Position numbers and translations under genes: made by a program. From contig NZ_JAKREU010000004.1 in NCBI RefSeq assembly GCF_022664435.1, forward strand, positions 248,001 to 312,000: 64,000 nucleotides of DNA. Reading direction: 5' to 3'. Positions 1 to 8,987 of this stretch are shown piece by piece. A model generated the notes under the pieces. That model saw only the letters and a list, made by a program, of their open reading frames with translations, was not told the DNA's origin and searched no databases. Origin of the DNA: Sphingomonas panni (GTDB lineage Bacteria > Pseudomonadota > Alphaproteobacteria > Sphingomonadales > Sphingomonadaceae). How positions within the stretch are numbered: position 1 is the first letter of the stretch; each line of letters opens with the position of its first letter.

Positions 1-434
1 TTCAATTGCTCGACGACCATCGCGATCGAACCGGCGGTGTTGCGCGATGGGACCGCGCCGAGCAGGCGCAGCCCGGTGACGGTGTGCGGTCCCGCCGGAT
101 CCACCGCAATTTCGGCGTTTAGCGTTCCGCGCTCGAACCCGATGCGAAGCTGCGCGGTCCATGGCGTGATGGCCTTGATCGCTTCGATCCCGGTCGGCTT
201 GCCCAGTGCGTTCGCCAGTTGCGCGTTGATCGCAATCAGCTTTGCTTCGGACGCCGCTGCCTTGAATGCGGGCGAAAACAGCGTTGCGTAATTGCCGTCT
301 CCGCCTAGCAGTCGTACCACCTGGTGCGCACGATCGCTGAGTTCGGGTGTAACTGCGGTTGGAAGTTGTACGGTGACAGACGGCTGCGGCGACACGAGCG
401 GTGCCGCCGCCTGTAATGAGATTAGAAGCAACAA
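1..434 (-). CDS. Secreted serine-hydrolase-like protein, N-terminal part (cut by window edge)
   Basis: An open frame on the minus strand runs off the left edge. It begins with a hydrophobic stretch (LLLLISLQAAAP) like the core of a signal peptide, then a region with FSPAFKAAASEAKL and VTGLRLLG. This resembles the N-terminal accessory domain of sphingomonad beta-lactamase-like serine hydrolases, but the catalytic part lies outside the window, so the family is a guess. The only starts in this frame are TTG codons at 434 and 431. An ATG at 442-440, which overlaps the upstream stop as ATGA, is in another frame and closes after six codons. A one-base shift would join it to this frame as a normal lysine-containing signal peptide. 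Confidence 0.5.
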   Translation of the reverse strand, partial: MLLLISLQAAAPLVSPQPSVTVQLPTAVTPELSDRAHQVVRLLGGDGNYATLFSPAFKAAASEAKLIAINAQLANALGKPTGIEAIKAITPWTAQLRIGFERGTLNAEIAVDPAGPHTVTGLRLLGAVPSRNTAGSIAMVVEQL

Positions 435-438
435 GGCT

Positions 439-1665
439 TCATACTATCGGACGGGGAACGTTCGCGGAACCCGCGCCAGCGGAAGCGGTAGGCTCCACCG
501 ACAGGTCCGTCATCTCGATCCGCGCTATCGGCGACCGCGTAGCCAGTCGTGATCCAGTCGTTACCTGCAGCGACGCAGTCTTTGTATAGCGCTCGACCCG
601 AAACACACCTGGTTCACCGTTCACGATTGTCAGCGGGGCATACCGCCGCGTGGCGATGGATTTGGCAACCGCCTTGGCCCAATCGCCGCTGTAATGGTCG
701 CTGGTTCGGATCGTTTCTATTTCCTGCGGCAAGCCGTTGGCATCAATGTAGAACGCAACGTCGATCCATTGATCTTCAACCAGATCGGCTGACATCATCG
801 ATGTGCCTGACATTACTGCCCCCTCCGACTGAGCGTTGGTCGCAGTGCGGGCGTTGTTCAGATCGACCGGCTCACCGTATAGCAAGGTCGGTCGCGCGGT
901 CGGCGGAGCTGAGCGGATTGATGCCAGCATTTGGTTAATTCGTTCGGGCGATGCACCGCGCAGCGACATCCGCTCGAGACCTTGCCGTGCGGCCGCCGCG
1001 AAGGCTGCATGTTCGGGCACGGGACTAGCAGCCAGCTCGCGGAACACCTGCCGCGCCCGGAAGGTGTAGGCATAATCGGGCTTGGCGAGTGAGGCGAGCA
1101 GGATTCCCCGGCGAAAGCGGGCGTAGCCTTCAACCTTACGATTGCCGATCGCCAGCGCAGCCTTTTCGATCTCCCGATAATTACTCTCGGCGATCCTGAC
1201 ATTGAAAACTTTGGCATAAACGTCGGCAAGTTCGATCTGCCCGACCAACACATCCGGGTTGTCATTGCCAAGGCCGGCACGCAACGAGGATACCATATCG
1301 ATAGTGCTCGAACGCTCTAGCGCGACTTCGCCCAGATGCGCGGACAGTCGGGCATGGGCACGGAACAGGCTGGCGACTTCCCGGGGTAGCTCGGCGGCAT
1401 AACCGCGATTGCGCCGGATGCCTGCCGCCGCAGTGTTCTGCGCGTTCTCATACTTACCGGCGACGAACAGGTTTTCGGCATGTGCCAACGTGGCGGCAAT
1501 ATCTTCCTTCGGCGGGCAATGACGCGCAATACAGGCGCTCAATGCCTTTTCCGAGTCACTCAGGCGAGTACCCGTAACAACAATTTCGGGAGCTGGCTTA
1601 GCCGCTGGTTCCTGCGGCGGGACCGGCGCGACGAGCGCCAGTAACGCGGTGAACATCGACTGCAT
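439..1665 (-). CDS. Secreted TPR-like protein with TonB-C-like C-terminal domain
   Basis: The product has 408 residues if it starts at the ATG at 1665, which places a short signal peptide (MQSMFTALLALVAPVP) first; an upstream ATG at 1698 would add 11 charged residues. After the signal comes EIVVTGTRL, a motif common in sphingomonad outer-membrane and periplasmic proteins. The middle (about residues 60-240) is alpha-helical and tetratricopeptide-like. The C-terminal third (WIDVAFYIDANGLPQEIE, then APLTIVNGEPG) resembles the TonB C-terminal or energy-transducer fold seen in secreted sphingomonad proteins. No TonB transmembrane anchor or proline-rich linker is present, so a role in energy transduction is not supported. 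The gene stops just before the edge gene and probably shares its transcript. Its function is unknown. Confidence 0.7.
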   Translation of the reverse strand: MQSMFTALLALVAPVPPQEPAAKPAPEIVVTGTRLSDSEKALSACIARHCPPKEDIAATLAHAENLFVAGKYENAQNTAAAGIRRNRGYAAELPREVASLFRAHARLSAHLGEVALERSSTIDMVSSLRAGLGNDNPDVLVGQIELADVYAKVFNVRIAESNYREIEKAALAIGNRKVEGYARFRRGILLASLAKPDYAYTFRARQVFRELAASPVPEHAAFAAAARQGLERMSLRGASPERINQMLASIRSAPPTARPTLLYGEPVDLNNARTATNAQSEGAVMSGTSMMSADLVEDQWIDVAFYIDANGLPQEIETIRTSDHYSGDWAKAVAKSIATRRYAPLTIVNGEPGVFRVERYTKTASLQVTTGSRLATRSPIARIEMTDLSVEPTASAGAGSANVPRPIV

Positions 1666-1721
1666 CTTTGCGGACCCTTTTCCGGTTTCCGTCCCCACAT
1701 CCGATGCTGCGCTCGCTTTCG

Positions 1722-3701
1722 TCAGGCGTCAATGACCTCGTCATCCAGTCGCGCGGCATTTTCCTGGATGAAGGCGAAGCGGTGCGCCGGATTGGTGCCC
1801 ATCAACCGGTCGACGAGGTCCTTTACCGCCGCGCGCTCTTCATATTCCTTGGGCAGGGTGATGCGGATCATGCTGCGCGAATTGGGGTCCATCGTCGTCT
1901 CTCGCAGCTGGCCGGGGTTCATCTCGCCCAGCCCCTTGAAGCGTGCGACTTCCACCTTCTTGCCCTTGAACGCGGTCCGTTCCAGCTCGGCACGGTGGGC
2001 GTCGTCCCGCGCGTAGAGCGATTTCGCGCCCACCGTCAGGCGGTAGAGCGGCGGCTGCGCCAGATAGAGGTGCCCGCGCCGGACGATCTCCGGCATCTCC
2101 TGAAAGAAGAAGGTCATCAGCAGCGTCGCGATATGCGCCCCGTCGACGTCGGCATCGGTCATGATAACGATGCGTTCGTAGCGCAGCGCATCGGGTTGGC
2201 AGTCCTTGCGCGTGCCGCAACCCATGGCGAGGATCAAATCGGCGATCTCCTGATTCGCCAGAATCTTCGCACTGGTCGCCGAGGCGACGTTCAGGATCTT
2301 GCCGCGGATCGGCAGGATCGCCTGCGTCTTGCGGTCGCGCGCCTGCTTCGCCGACCCGCCCGCCGAGTCGCCCTCGACGATGAAGAGTTCGGTGCCGGCG
2401 GGATCGTCCGACGCACAGTCGGTCAGCTTGCCCGGCAGGCGCAGCTTGCGCGACGACGTCGCGGTCTTGCGCTTGACCTCGCGCTCCGCCTTGCGCCGCA
2501 GCCGTTCGTCCATCCGGTCGAGGACGAGGCCGAGCAGCGCCTTGCCCCGGTCCATATTATGGCTGAGGAAATGGTCGAAATGGTCGCGCACCGCCTTTTC
2601 GACGAGGCTGGCGGCCTCGACGCTGGTCAGCCGGTCCTTCGTCTGGCTCTGGAACTGCGGGTCGCGGATGAAGACCGACAGCATCAATTCGCTGCCGACC
2701 GTCACATCGTCGGCGGTCATGTCCTTCGCGCGCTTGTTGCCGACCAGATCGGCAAAGCCGCGCAGGCCCCGCACCAGCGCCTGCCGCAATCCCTGTTCGT
2801 GGGTGCCGCCGTCGGGCGTCGGGATGGTATTGCAATAATAGCTGTAGCTGCCGTCGCTCCATAGCGGCCAGGCGACCGCCCATTCGACCCGGCCTGCCTC
2901 GCCCGGAAAATCCTGCGTTCCCGTGAAGAAGTCGGCCGTCGCGCATTCGCGGCCGCCGACCTGTTCGCGCAGATGGTCGGCCAGGCCGCCGGGAAACTGG
3001 AACACGGCTTCGGCCGGAACGTCGGTGCCTTCGACCAGTGCGGACGCGCATTTCCAGCGGATTTCGACGCCAGCGAACAGATACGCCTTCGACCGCACCA
3101 GCTTGTGCAGCCGCGCCGGCTTGAATTGCAGGTCCGCAAAGATTTCGGTATCGGGCGTGAACGCGACCAGCGTGCCGCGCCGGTTGGGTGCCGCGCCGAC
3201 ATGTTCCAGCGGGCCGATGGTCTGTCCCTGCGAAAAACGCTGGCGATAGAGTTGCCGGTCGCGCGCCACCTCGACCACCGTATCGACCGACAATGCGTTG
3301 ACGACCGAGATGCCGACGCCGTGCAACCCGCCCGACGTCGCATAGGCCTTGCCGGCGAACTTGCCGCCGGAGTGCAATGTCGAAAGGATGACCTCCAGCG
3401 CGGACTTGTCGGGAAATTTCGGGTGCGGATCGACCGGAATGCCGCGCCCGTTGTCGATGATGGTCAGCCGGTTGCCGACATCCAGCTGTACTTCGATCCG
3501 GGTCGCGTGACCCGCGACCGCCTCGTCCATCGCATTGTCGAGGACTTCGGCGGCGAGGTGATGGAGCGCACGTTCGTCGGTACCGCCGATATACATGCCC
3601 GGCCGGCGGCGGACCGGCTCCAGTCCCTCCAGCACCTCGATCGAGGATGCGTCATAGGCGGGCGGGGTAGGAATGTTCGCTTCGAACAGATTTTCGGCCA
3701 T
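1722..3701 (-). CDS. parE: DNA topoisomerase IV subunit B
   Basis: ParE is the ATPase subunit of topoisomerase IV, which decatenates daughter chromosomes together with ParC. The 659-residue product has the GHKL ATPase region (EVLDNAMDEAVAGH near residue 50, DNGRGIPVD near 83, GGLHGVGISVVNALS near 125), the transducer domain, and a TOPRIM domain starting at FIVEGDSAGGSAKQ near residue 440 with the DADVDGAHI metal site after it. The length is normal for the alphaproteobacterial enzyme and shorter than GyrB. ParE and GyrB are similar; the size and the PKFPDKSALEVILSTLHSGGKF-type region, split here into DKSALEVILSTLHSGGK, favour ParE. It stands alone and parC is not nearby. Confidence 0.95.
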   Translation of the reverse strand: MAENLFEANIPTPPAYDASSIEVLEGLEPVRRRPGMYIGGTDERALHHLAAEVLDNAMDEAVAGHATRIEVQLDVGNRLTIIDNGRGIPVDPHPKFPDKSALEVILSTLHSGGKFAGKAYATSGGLHGVGISVVNALSVDTVVEVARDRQLYRQRFSQGQTIGPLEHVGAAPNRRGTLVAFTPDTEIFADLQFKPARLHKLVRSKAYLFAGVEIRWKCASALVEGTDVPAEAVFQFPGGLADHLREQVGGRECATADFFTGTQDFPGEAGRVEWAVAWPLWSDGSYSYYCNTIPTPDGGTHEQGLRQALVRGLRGFADLVGNKRAKDMTADDVTVGSELMLSVFIRDPQFQSQTKDRLTSVEAASLVEKAVRDHFDHFLSHNMDRGKALLGLVLDRMDERLRRKAEREVKRKTATSSRKLRLPGKLTDCASDDPAGTELFIVEGDSAGGSAKQARDRKTQAILPIRGKILNVASATSAKILANQEIADLILAMGCGTRKDCQPDALRYERIVIMTDADVDGAHIATLLMTFFFQEMPEIVRRGHLYLAQPPLYRLTVGAKSLYARDDAHRAELERTAFKGKKVEVARFKGLGEMNPGQLRETTMDPNSRSMIRITLPKEYEERAAVKDLVDRLMGTNPAHRFAFIQENAARLDDEVIDA

Positions 3702-3856
3702 GGCTGGCGTATAGAACGAAACGGGGTCATCCGCAAAGCGCGTCGCGTGTCGATCGCAGCGTCGGTTACCGGCAACGAAATGTTACGCTGCATCGCGGGA
3801 GCGACCCGATCCACCGACCGTTGGGCAGGGGCGTACAGCGTGTTGGAGTATAGCAT

Positions 3857-4681
3857 ATGCGTTTTTCGATGTTCGTGATGACCGGGGTGGCGGCGATGGC
3901 GGCGGTACCCGCTGCAGCGCAGGAGGGGCGGACGTGGAACGGCGGCTATGCCGGGATCAGCGCGGGGCTGGATTTCCAGGGGCGCGACAGCAATGCGCCG
4001 ATCGAATTCGACACGAACCTTGACGGGACGTTCGGGGATACGGTGCGCACCACCGCCAATGCCGACGCGTTCTCGCGTGGTTTCTGCGGCGGCCGGGCAC
4101 TCGGTCCGAACCCCACCGGATGTCAGCGCGACAGCGATCGCCTGGGCTATGCCGGCCATGTCGGGTATGACGTTCAGTTCGGCAACATCGTCGTCGGTGC
4201 GGTCGGGGAATTCGGCAAGAGCAACATTGTCGATTCATCCAGCGCCTACAGCACCACGCCAGCGCGGTACGCGTTCGTGCGGACGATGGACTGGAATGCG
4301 CAGGGACGCCTGCGTGCCGGCTATGCGATCGGCGATACGCTGCCCTATGTGACGGGTGGTGCCGCGTTGGCGCGCATCGATCACGGGTTCGAAACCAGCA
4401 ACGGTGCCAACAGCTTCACCCAGGATCGCGACAAGCGCAATGCTTGGGGTTACACGGCGGGCGGCGGTGTCGAACAGCGCGTGTCGGACAACTTCTCGAT
4501 CGGCGTGCTGTACACCTATACCAGCGTCAACGACCGTTCGCCGACGGTTCGTGTCGGACCAGGCACGGCATTGGCGAACAACCCGTTCCTGCTGGTCAAT
4601 GCCAACGGAACCGATATGCGTCGCAGCGACGACCGGTTCGACTGGCACAGTGCCCGCGTTCGTGCGAGCTTCCGCTTCTAA
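3857..4681 (+). CDS. Outer-membrane beta-barrel protein
   Basis: The product has 274 residues and begins with a clear signal peptide (MRFSMFVMTGVAAMAAVPAAAQ) that should be cut after AAAQ. The mature part opens with WNGGYAGISAGLDF, the usual first strand of small porin-like or OmpA-type eight-stranded barrels. Alternating polar and hydrophobic strands continue to a terminal phenylalanine (RVRASFRF), the BAM recognition signature. It contains CGGRALGPNPTGC, a possible disulfide loop in an external loop. It is transcribed away from parE and towards gcrA, with a shared terminator between them. The ligand is unknown; a passive structural or uptake role is possible. Confidence 0.8.
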   Translation: MRFSMFVMTGVAAMAAVPAAAQEGRTWNGGYAGISAGLDFQGRDSNAPIEFDTNLDGTFGDTVRTTANADAFSRGFCGGRALGPNPTGCQRDSDRLGYAGHVGYDVQFGNIVVGAVGEFGKSNIVDSSSAYSTTPARYAFVRTMDWNAQGRLRAGYAIGDTLPYVTGGAALARIDHGFETSNGANSFTQDRDKRNAWGYTAGGGVEQRVSDNFSIGVLYTYTSVNDRSPTVRVGPGTALANNPFLLVNANGTDMRRSDDRFDWHSARVRASFRF

Positions 4682-4745
4682 GACAGGGTGGATGGTGTCG
4701 GCTCGATGGAGGGCCGGCACCGTGTCGGATCACCGTTCCGACAGC

Positions 4746-4781
4746 AAAAGAGCCGCATCGGGCGACCGATGCGGCTCTTTT
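4746..4781. terminator. Bidirectional rho-independent terminator
   Basis: A perfect 15-bp inverted repeat (left arm AAAAGAGCCGCATCG, loop GGCGAC) ends in a T run on the plus strand and in A/T on the other. It lies between the convergent outer-membrane gene and gcrA and can serve both. Confidence 0.9.
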
Positions 4782-4785
4782 CGTA

Positions 4786-5535
4786 TCAGCGGACGCGCGG
4801 GCCGCCATAGGGCAGCGGGGGCGGCGGGCGGCGATCGCGACGCGGCAGCTGCGCCTGATAGGCATGGCCGCAATGGTCGACGCAGTAGGGGAAGCCGGGG
4901 TTCACCTTCTCACCACAGAAATGGAAGTCCGGCTCGCCGGGATGGCCGATCGGCCATTTGCAGATGCGGTCGTTCAGGTCGAGCAACGTCGTCTTGCCCG
5001 CGATCGCGTCGCTCGGCCGCGCCGGCACCAGGCGGCGGGGCGGGGCGGGGGTCAGCGGCGCGCTCTGTTCACCCGGATTCTGCCGCAGGAAGCCACCGGG
5101 GCCGACCGAGCGCATGACCGGCTCGGCCCGACGCGGGGCGGCGACCGGTGCGTCGTCGTCCTCTTCTTCCTCGTCGTCCGCCTGATCCTCTTCGGGAAGC
5201 GGTGTGAACGGGTCGTTCTCGACCGGGGCGGCCGCGACAGGTTCGGGCTTCGGTTCGGGCGCGGGTGCCGGCTTCGGAGCGGGCGGGGGAGGCGGCGGCG
5301 GTGCGGCGACGACCGGTGCCGGCTCCGGCGCTGCGGGCTTCGGCGCGGGTGCCGCCGCCTTGGCCGCGTCGTTCGACTTCACCGGCGACGGGCGCGACTG
5401 CAGGCCCAGGCGATGCGCCTTGCCGATCACCGCATTGCGGCTGATCCCGCCCAGCTCCTCGGCGATCTGGCTGGCGGTCATCCCCGATTCCCACATCTTG
5501 GCCAATGTCGCGATGCGTTCTTCGGTCCAACTCAT
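4786..5535 (-). CDS. gcrA: GcrA-type cell cycle regulator
   Basis: GcrA is an alphaproteobacterial transcription factor that works with sigma-70 at promoters carrying methylated GANTC sites and drives S-phase and division genes. The 249-residue product starts with the diagnostic helix-turn-helix (MSWTEERIATLAKMWESG, then SASQIAEEL-like SQIAEELGGISRNAVIGKAH). It ends with the conserved sigma-binding region (RICKWPIGHPGE, then FHFCGE and YCVDHC). The start at 5535 matches the invariant family N-terminus; the open frame extends further upstream but adds unrelated sequence. Between the two domains is an unusually long proline/alanine linker followed by an acidic run (EEDQADDEEEEDDDA), which is low-complexity sequence without known function. 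Confidence 0.95.
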   Translation of the reverse strand: MSWTEERIATLAKMWESGMTASQIAEELGGISRNAVIGKAHRLGLQSRPSPVKSNDAAKAAAPAPKPAAPEPAPVVAAPPPPPPPAPKPAPAPEPKPEPVAAAPVENDPFTPLPEEDQADDEEEEDDDAPVAAPRRAEPVMRSVGPGGFLRQNPGEQSAPLTPAPPRRLVPARPSDAIAGKTTLLDLNDRICKWPIGHPGEPDFHFCGEKVNPGFPYCVDHCGHAYQAQLPRRDRRPPPPLPYGGPRVR

Positions 5536-5620
5536 GCCCGTCTTCGTCCTTCGCTTCGTCACGTGCGCCGACGACCATGATCCTTGCCGCCGCGCGCGCC
5601 AGCGATTAGGCGACACAGCC

Positions 5621-6457
5621 ATGCAGGAACAATCCCCGTCGCGCGCAAAAATCATCATCGCCGACCCCGGCGTGCCGGTCATCCGAAACGTCAACTGGGG
5701 CGGGCTGCGCACGCTCTATATCAAGGAGGTGCGCCGTTTCTTCAAGGTGCAGCTTCAGACCATCTGGGCACCGGCGGTCACGACGCTGCTGTTCCTCGTG
5801 ATCTTTTCGGTCGCGATGGGCGGCGCGGGGCGCACCGTGCTCGGCGTGCCCTTCCCCGATTTCGTCGCGCCGGGCCTGATCGCGATGGCGATGCTGAACA
5901 ACGCCTTCGCCAATTCCAGCTTCGCGCTGCTGGTCGGCAAGATTCAGGGGACGGTGGTCGATTACCTGATGCCGCCGCTGTCGACCGGCGAGCTGCTTGC
6001 GGCACTCGTCGGCGGCGCGGTGACGCGTGCGTTCCTCGTCGGGCTGGTGCTGTGGGGCGCGATGCTGCTCTATCCCGGCGTCCATGTGATGCCCCGTCAT
6101 CCCGGAGCCGTGCTATGGTTCGGGCTGTTCGGATCGACCTTCCTCGCGCTCGCCGGGGTCATGACCTCGATCTGGGCGGAGAAGTTCGATCATGCCGCCG
6201 CGATCACCAATTTCGTAATCGGGCCGCTGACGCTGCTGTCGGGCACCTTCTATTCGGTCGAGGCGCTGACCCCGGCCTTTCGCTCGATCAGCCACCTGAA
6301 CCCGTTCTTCTACATCATTTCGGGGTTCCGCTACGGATTTCTCGAGCGCGCCGACTCGCCGGTGCTGCTCGGCGGCGCGGTGATCCTCGCGGTCGATGTC
6401 GCGATGGCGATCGGCTGCTACGCACTGCTGCGGTCGGGGTGGAAGCTCAAGAATTGA
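5621..6457 (+). CDS. ABC-2 type transporter permease
   Basis: This 278-residue membrane protein has an N-terminal cytoplasmic segment (to about residue 40) and about six transmembrane segments. It shows the ABC-2 signature layout, with TLYIKEVRRFFKVQLQTIWAP ahead of the first helix (quoted here only in part as KEVRRFFKV), PFPDFVAPGLI in the first loop, and FSGTFYS-like LLSGTFYSVEALTP followed by LNPFFYIISGFRYG in the second half. These match the NodJ/YadH branch of lipid or polysaccharide exporters. The ATG at 5621 was chosen because homologous sequence begins shortly after it; the open frame reaches back over the gcrA region without coding character. No ATP-binding partner is adjacent, so the substrate is unknown. 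Confidence 0.85.
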   Translation: MQEQSPSRAKIIIADPGVPVIRNVNWGGLRTLYIKEVRRFFKVQLQTIWAPAVTTLLFLVIFSVAMGGAGRTVLGVPFPDFVAPGLIAMAMLNNAFANSSFALLVGKIQGTVVDYLMPPLSTGELLAALVGGAVTRAFLVGLVLWGAMLLYPGVHVMPRHPGAVLWFGLFGSTFLALAGVMTSIWAEKFDHAAAITNFVIGPLTLLSGTFYSVEALTPAFRSISHLNPFFYIISGFRYGFLERADSPVLLGGAVILAVDVAMAIGCYALLRSGWKLKN

Positions 6458-6491
6458 CGAATCCGTCCAAGGGGCGGTACAGCGCCGCTCC

Positions 6492-6516
6492 GGGCGGCCG
6501 GGTTGGCCGCCCTTTT
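6492..6516 (+). terminator. Rho-independent terminator after the ABC-2 permease
   Basis: An 8-bp perfect stem (GGGCGGCC/GGCCGCCC, loop GGGTT) is followed by TTTTGCGTTTT. It separates the permease from argD. Confidence 0.85.
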
Positions 6517-6556
6517 GCGTTTTGAACGCCGATATTTCTCATGAAGGAGCAGTTCG

Positions 6557-7747
6557 ATGACGACCCCCGCGCTCATGCCCGTCTATCCACGGTGCGGCGT
6601 GCGTCCGGTCCGAGGCGAGGGCTGCTATCTTTATGGTGAAGACGGCACGCAATATCTCGACTTCGCCGCCGGCATCGCCGTCAATGCGCTGGGCCATGGC
6701 CACCCGCATTTGACCAAGGCGATCCAGGAGCAGGCCGCGACGCTGATGCATGTCAGCAACCTCTACGGCTCGCCGCAGGGTGAGGCGCTGGCGCAGCGGA
6801 TCGTCGATCACAGCTTCGCCGATACCGTGTTCTTCACCAATTCGGGTGCCGAAGCGGTCGAGTGCGCGATCAAGACCGCGCGCCGCTTCCACTTCGCCAA
6901 CGGCAACCCCGAACGGCATACGCTGATTACCTTCAACCAGGCGTTCCACGGGCGGACGCTCGGCACCATTTCGGCCACCAATCAGGCCAAGATGCGCGAC
7001 GGCTTCGAGCCGCTGCTGCCGGGCTTCAAATATGCCGAGTTCAACGATCTCGAAGGCGCGTTGGCGCTGATCGACGACAACACTGCCGGCTTTCTGGTCG
7101 AACCGGTGCAGGGCGAAGGCGGTCTGCGCACGGCGACGCCCGAATTCCTGACCGGCCTGCGTAAGGCATGTGACGAACGCGGTCTGTTGCTGGTGCTGGA
7201 CGAGGTGCAGTGCGGTTACGGCCGGACCGGCACGCTGTTCGCGCATGAGCAATATGGCGTGAAGCCCGACATCGTGTCGGCGGCAAAGGGCATCGGTGGC
7301 GGCTTTCCGTTCGGCGCGTGCCTCGCGACCGAGGAAGCGGCCAAGGGCATGGTGTTCGGCACCCATGGTTCGACCTATGGCGGCAACCCGCTCGCCATGG
7401 CGGCGGGGCAGGCGGTGCTGGACGTCATGCTTGAGCCCGGCTTCTTCGAGCATGTGAAGACGATGGGCGACCGCCTGCGCTCCAGCCTCGAACAGATGAT
7501 TCCGAACCACGACCACCTGTTTCAGGAGGTTCGGGGCATGGGGCTGATGCTGGGCCTCAAGCTCAAGTCGGACAGCCGCCGCTTCGTGGCGCATCTGCGC
7601 GATCATCACAATCTGCTGACGGTGGCGGCCGGCGACAATGTCGTCCGCGTTCTGCCGCCGCTGGTGATCGACGAGAGCCATATCGCGGAAGCGGTGGAGA
7701 AGCTGTCGGCGGCGGCACGGGTCTACGTCCCGGTCGCCGACGATTGA
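6557..7747 (+). CDS. argD: Acetylornithine aminotransferase
   Basis: ArgD is the PLP-dependent class-III aminotransferase that converts N-acetylglutamate semialdehyde to N-acetylornithine in arginine synthesis, and often also acts in lysine synthesis. The 396-residue product shows FTNSGAEAVECAIKTARR for PLP phosphate binding, VLDEVQCGYGRTG with the PLP-nitrogen aspartate, and AAKGIGGGFPFGA with the Schiff-base lysine. The length is standard. A strong ribosome binding site (AAGGAG) sits 9-10 bases before the ATG. It is followed by a palindromic repeat and argF, giving a two-gene arginine pair. Confidence 0.95.
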   Translation: MTTPALMPVYPRCGVRPVRGEGCYLYGEDGTQYLDFAAGIAVNALGHGHPHLTKAIQEQAATLMHVSNLYGSPQGEALAQRIVDHSFADTVFFTNSGAEAVECAIKTARRFHFANGNPERHTLITFNQAFHGRTLGTISATNQAKMRDGFEPLLPGFKYAEFNDLEGALALIDDNTAGFLVEPVQGEGGLRTATPEFLTGLRKACDERGLLLVLDEVQCGYGRTGTLFAHEQYGVKPDIVSAAKGIGGGFPFGACLATEEAAKGMVFGTHGSTYGGNPLAMAAGQAVLDVMLEPGFFEHVKTMGDRLRSSLEQMIPNHDHLFQEVRGMGLMLGLKLKSDSRRFVAHLRDHHNLLTVAAGDNVVRVLPPLVIDESHIAEAVEKLSAAARVYVPVADD

Positions 7748-7753
7748 TTGATT

Positions 7754-7879
7754 TCCTCCCCGATACGGGGAGGGGGACCATGCGAAGCATGGTGGAGGGG
7801 GCCCGCCCCGGAACGCAGCGCCGGTGGAGAACCCCCTCCACCGTCCTGCGGACGGTCCCCCTCCCCTTGCAGGGGAGGA
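7754..7879. repeat. Long palindromic intergenic repeat (copy 1)
   Basis: The two arms of about 47 bp are imperfect inverted copies of each other. Each arm contains two small hairpins: CCTCCCC pairing with GGGGAGG, and a variable stem such as CCATGCGAAGCATGG. They are separated by a core of about 30 bp. The variable stems differ between arms but keep pairing, which indicates selection on structure or recent compensating change. A second copy lies at 27215-27350 and a shorter relative lies inside murD. The right end, AGGGGAGGA, ends 10 bases before the argF start. Confidence 0.85.
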
Positions 7880-7889
7880 TTTACCTAGA

Positions 7890-8807
7890 ATGCGCCATTT
7901 CCTCGATCTCGCCTCGGCCGGAGCCGATGGCATCGCCGCCATCCTGAACGACGCGCTCGACGCCAAGGCCGCGCGTAAGGGCTGGCCGAAGGGCCGCGCC
8001 GACGCCGACGCGTCGCTCGCCGGACATACGCTCGCCTGCGTGTTCGAAAAATCATCGACCCGCACGCGCGTGTCGTTCGACATGGCGATGCGCCAGCTGG
8101 GCGGATCGGCCCTCGTGCTGGATGCCGGCACGTCGCAGCTGGGGCGGGGCGAGACGGTCGCCGATACCGCCCGCGTCCTGTCGGGCTATTGCGATGCGAT
8201 CATGGTGCGCACCGACGATCCGGCCAAGCTGGACGAAATGGCGCGCTATGCATCGGTTCCGGTCATCAACGGCCTGACCGACCAATCGCATCCCTGCCAG
8301 ATCGTCGCCGACCTGCTGACCGTGATCGAGGCGGGTAAGGCTTTGCCGGGCCTGAAATGGGCATGGCTCGGCGATGGCAACAACGTGCTGCATTCGATCG
8401 TCGAGGCGGGCGCGCTGATGGGCTTCGATGTCGTCGCGGCCTGCCCGGAAGGTTATGATCCCGACCCGAAGGTGATCGAGGCAACCGGCGGTCGTGCGAC
8501 GATCACCCGCGATCCGGTCGCGACGGTGCGCGATGCCGATGTGATCGTCACGGACACCTGGATTTCGATGGGGCAGGCGCATGCCGAGCAGAAGCTGGCG
8601 GCGATGGCCCCTTATCAGGTCGACGCGGCGCTAATGGGCCATGCGAAGCCGGACGCGGTATTCCTCCACTGCCTGCCGGCGCATCGCGGCGAGGAAGTTA
8701 CGCCCGACGTCATCGACGGGCCGCAGTCGCTGATCTGGCCGGAGGCGGAGAACCGCCTCCACGCACAGAAGGCGGTATTGCGCTGGTGCTTCGGCCTGAT
8801 CGGCTGA
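7890..8807 (+). CDS. argF: Ornithine carbamoyltransferase
   Basis: ArgF transfers the carbamoyl group from carbamoyl phosphate to ornithine to give citrulline. The 305-residue product has the carbamoyl-phosphate loop [12 protein letters not shown], the ornithine-side motifs [11 protein letters not shown] and DTWISMGQ, and the C-terminal [11 protein letters not shown]. The start at 7890 (MRHFLDLA) fits the family. An in-frame ATG at 7824 lies inside the palindromic repeat and would add 22 repeat-encoded residues. The only good ribosome binding site for the chosen start, GGGAGG at 7873-7878, is part of the repeat. Confidence 0.95.
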   Translation: MRHFLDLASAGADGIAAILNDALDAKAARKGWPKGRADADASLAGHTLACVFEKSSTRTRVSFDMAMRQLGGSALVLDAGTSQLGRGETVADTARVLSGYCDAIMVRTDDPAKLDEMARYASVPVINGLTDQSHPCQIVADLLTVIEAGKALPGLKWAWLGDGNNVLHSIVEAGALMGFDVVAACPEGYDPDPKVIEATGGRATITRDPVATVRDADVIVTDTWISMGQAHAEQKLAAMAPYQVDAALMGHAKPDAVFLHCLPAHRGEEVTPDVIDGPQSLIWPEAENRLHAQKAVLRWCFGLIG

Positions 8808-8833
8808 TCCCGCAATCACGTCTGGCAAAGCGG

Positions 8834-8879
8834 CCGGGTGGCCTGCGTTCCGTATCGGGATGCAGGCCGCCCGGTTTTT
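8834..8879 (+). terminator. Rho-independent terminator after argF
   Basis: A 13-bp stem (CCGGGTGGCCTGC with GCAGGCCGCCCGG, one G-T wobble) is followed by five T residues. It ends the argD-argF unit. Confidence 0.9.
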
Positions 8880-8987
8880 GCATGTGCGAACGCTGGCCGA
8901 CGCAAAGCGCTTGCGGAATCTGTCGCGCGCTACCATGTGAGTGATCGATCACAGTTTGCCCCCGCGCGGGGCATGAGGAGCTTTCGT

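Noticed and set aside
5536..5712. N-terminal extension of gcrA by 59 residues
   Set aside because: The invariant GcrA start MSWTEER lies at 5535, and the extension overlaps the divergent permease gene.
7824..7889. Upstream argF start within the repeat
   Set aside because: It would add 22 residues encoded by the palindrome, and homologous sequence begins at MRHFLDLA.
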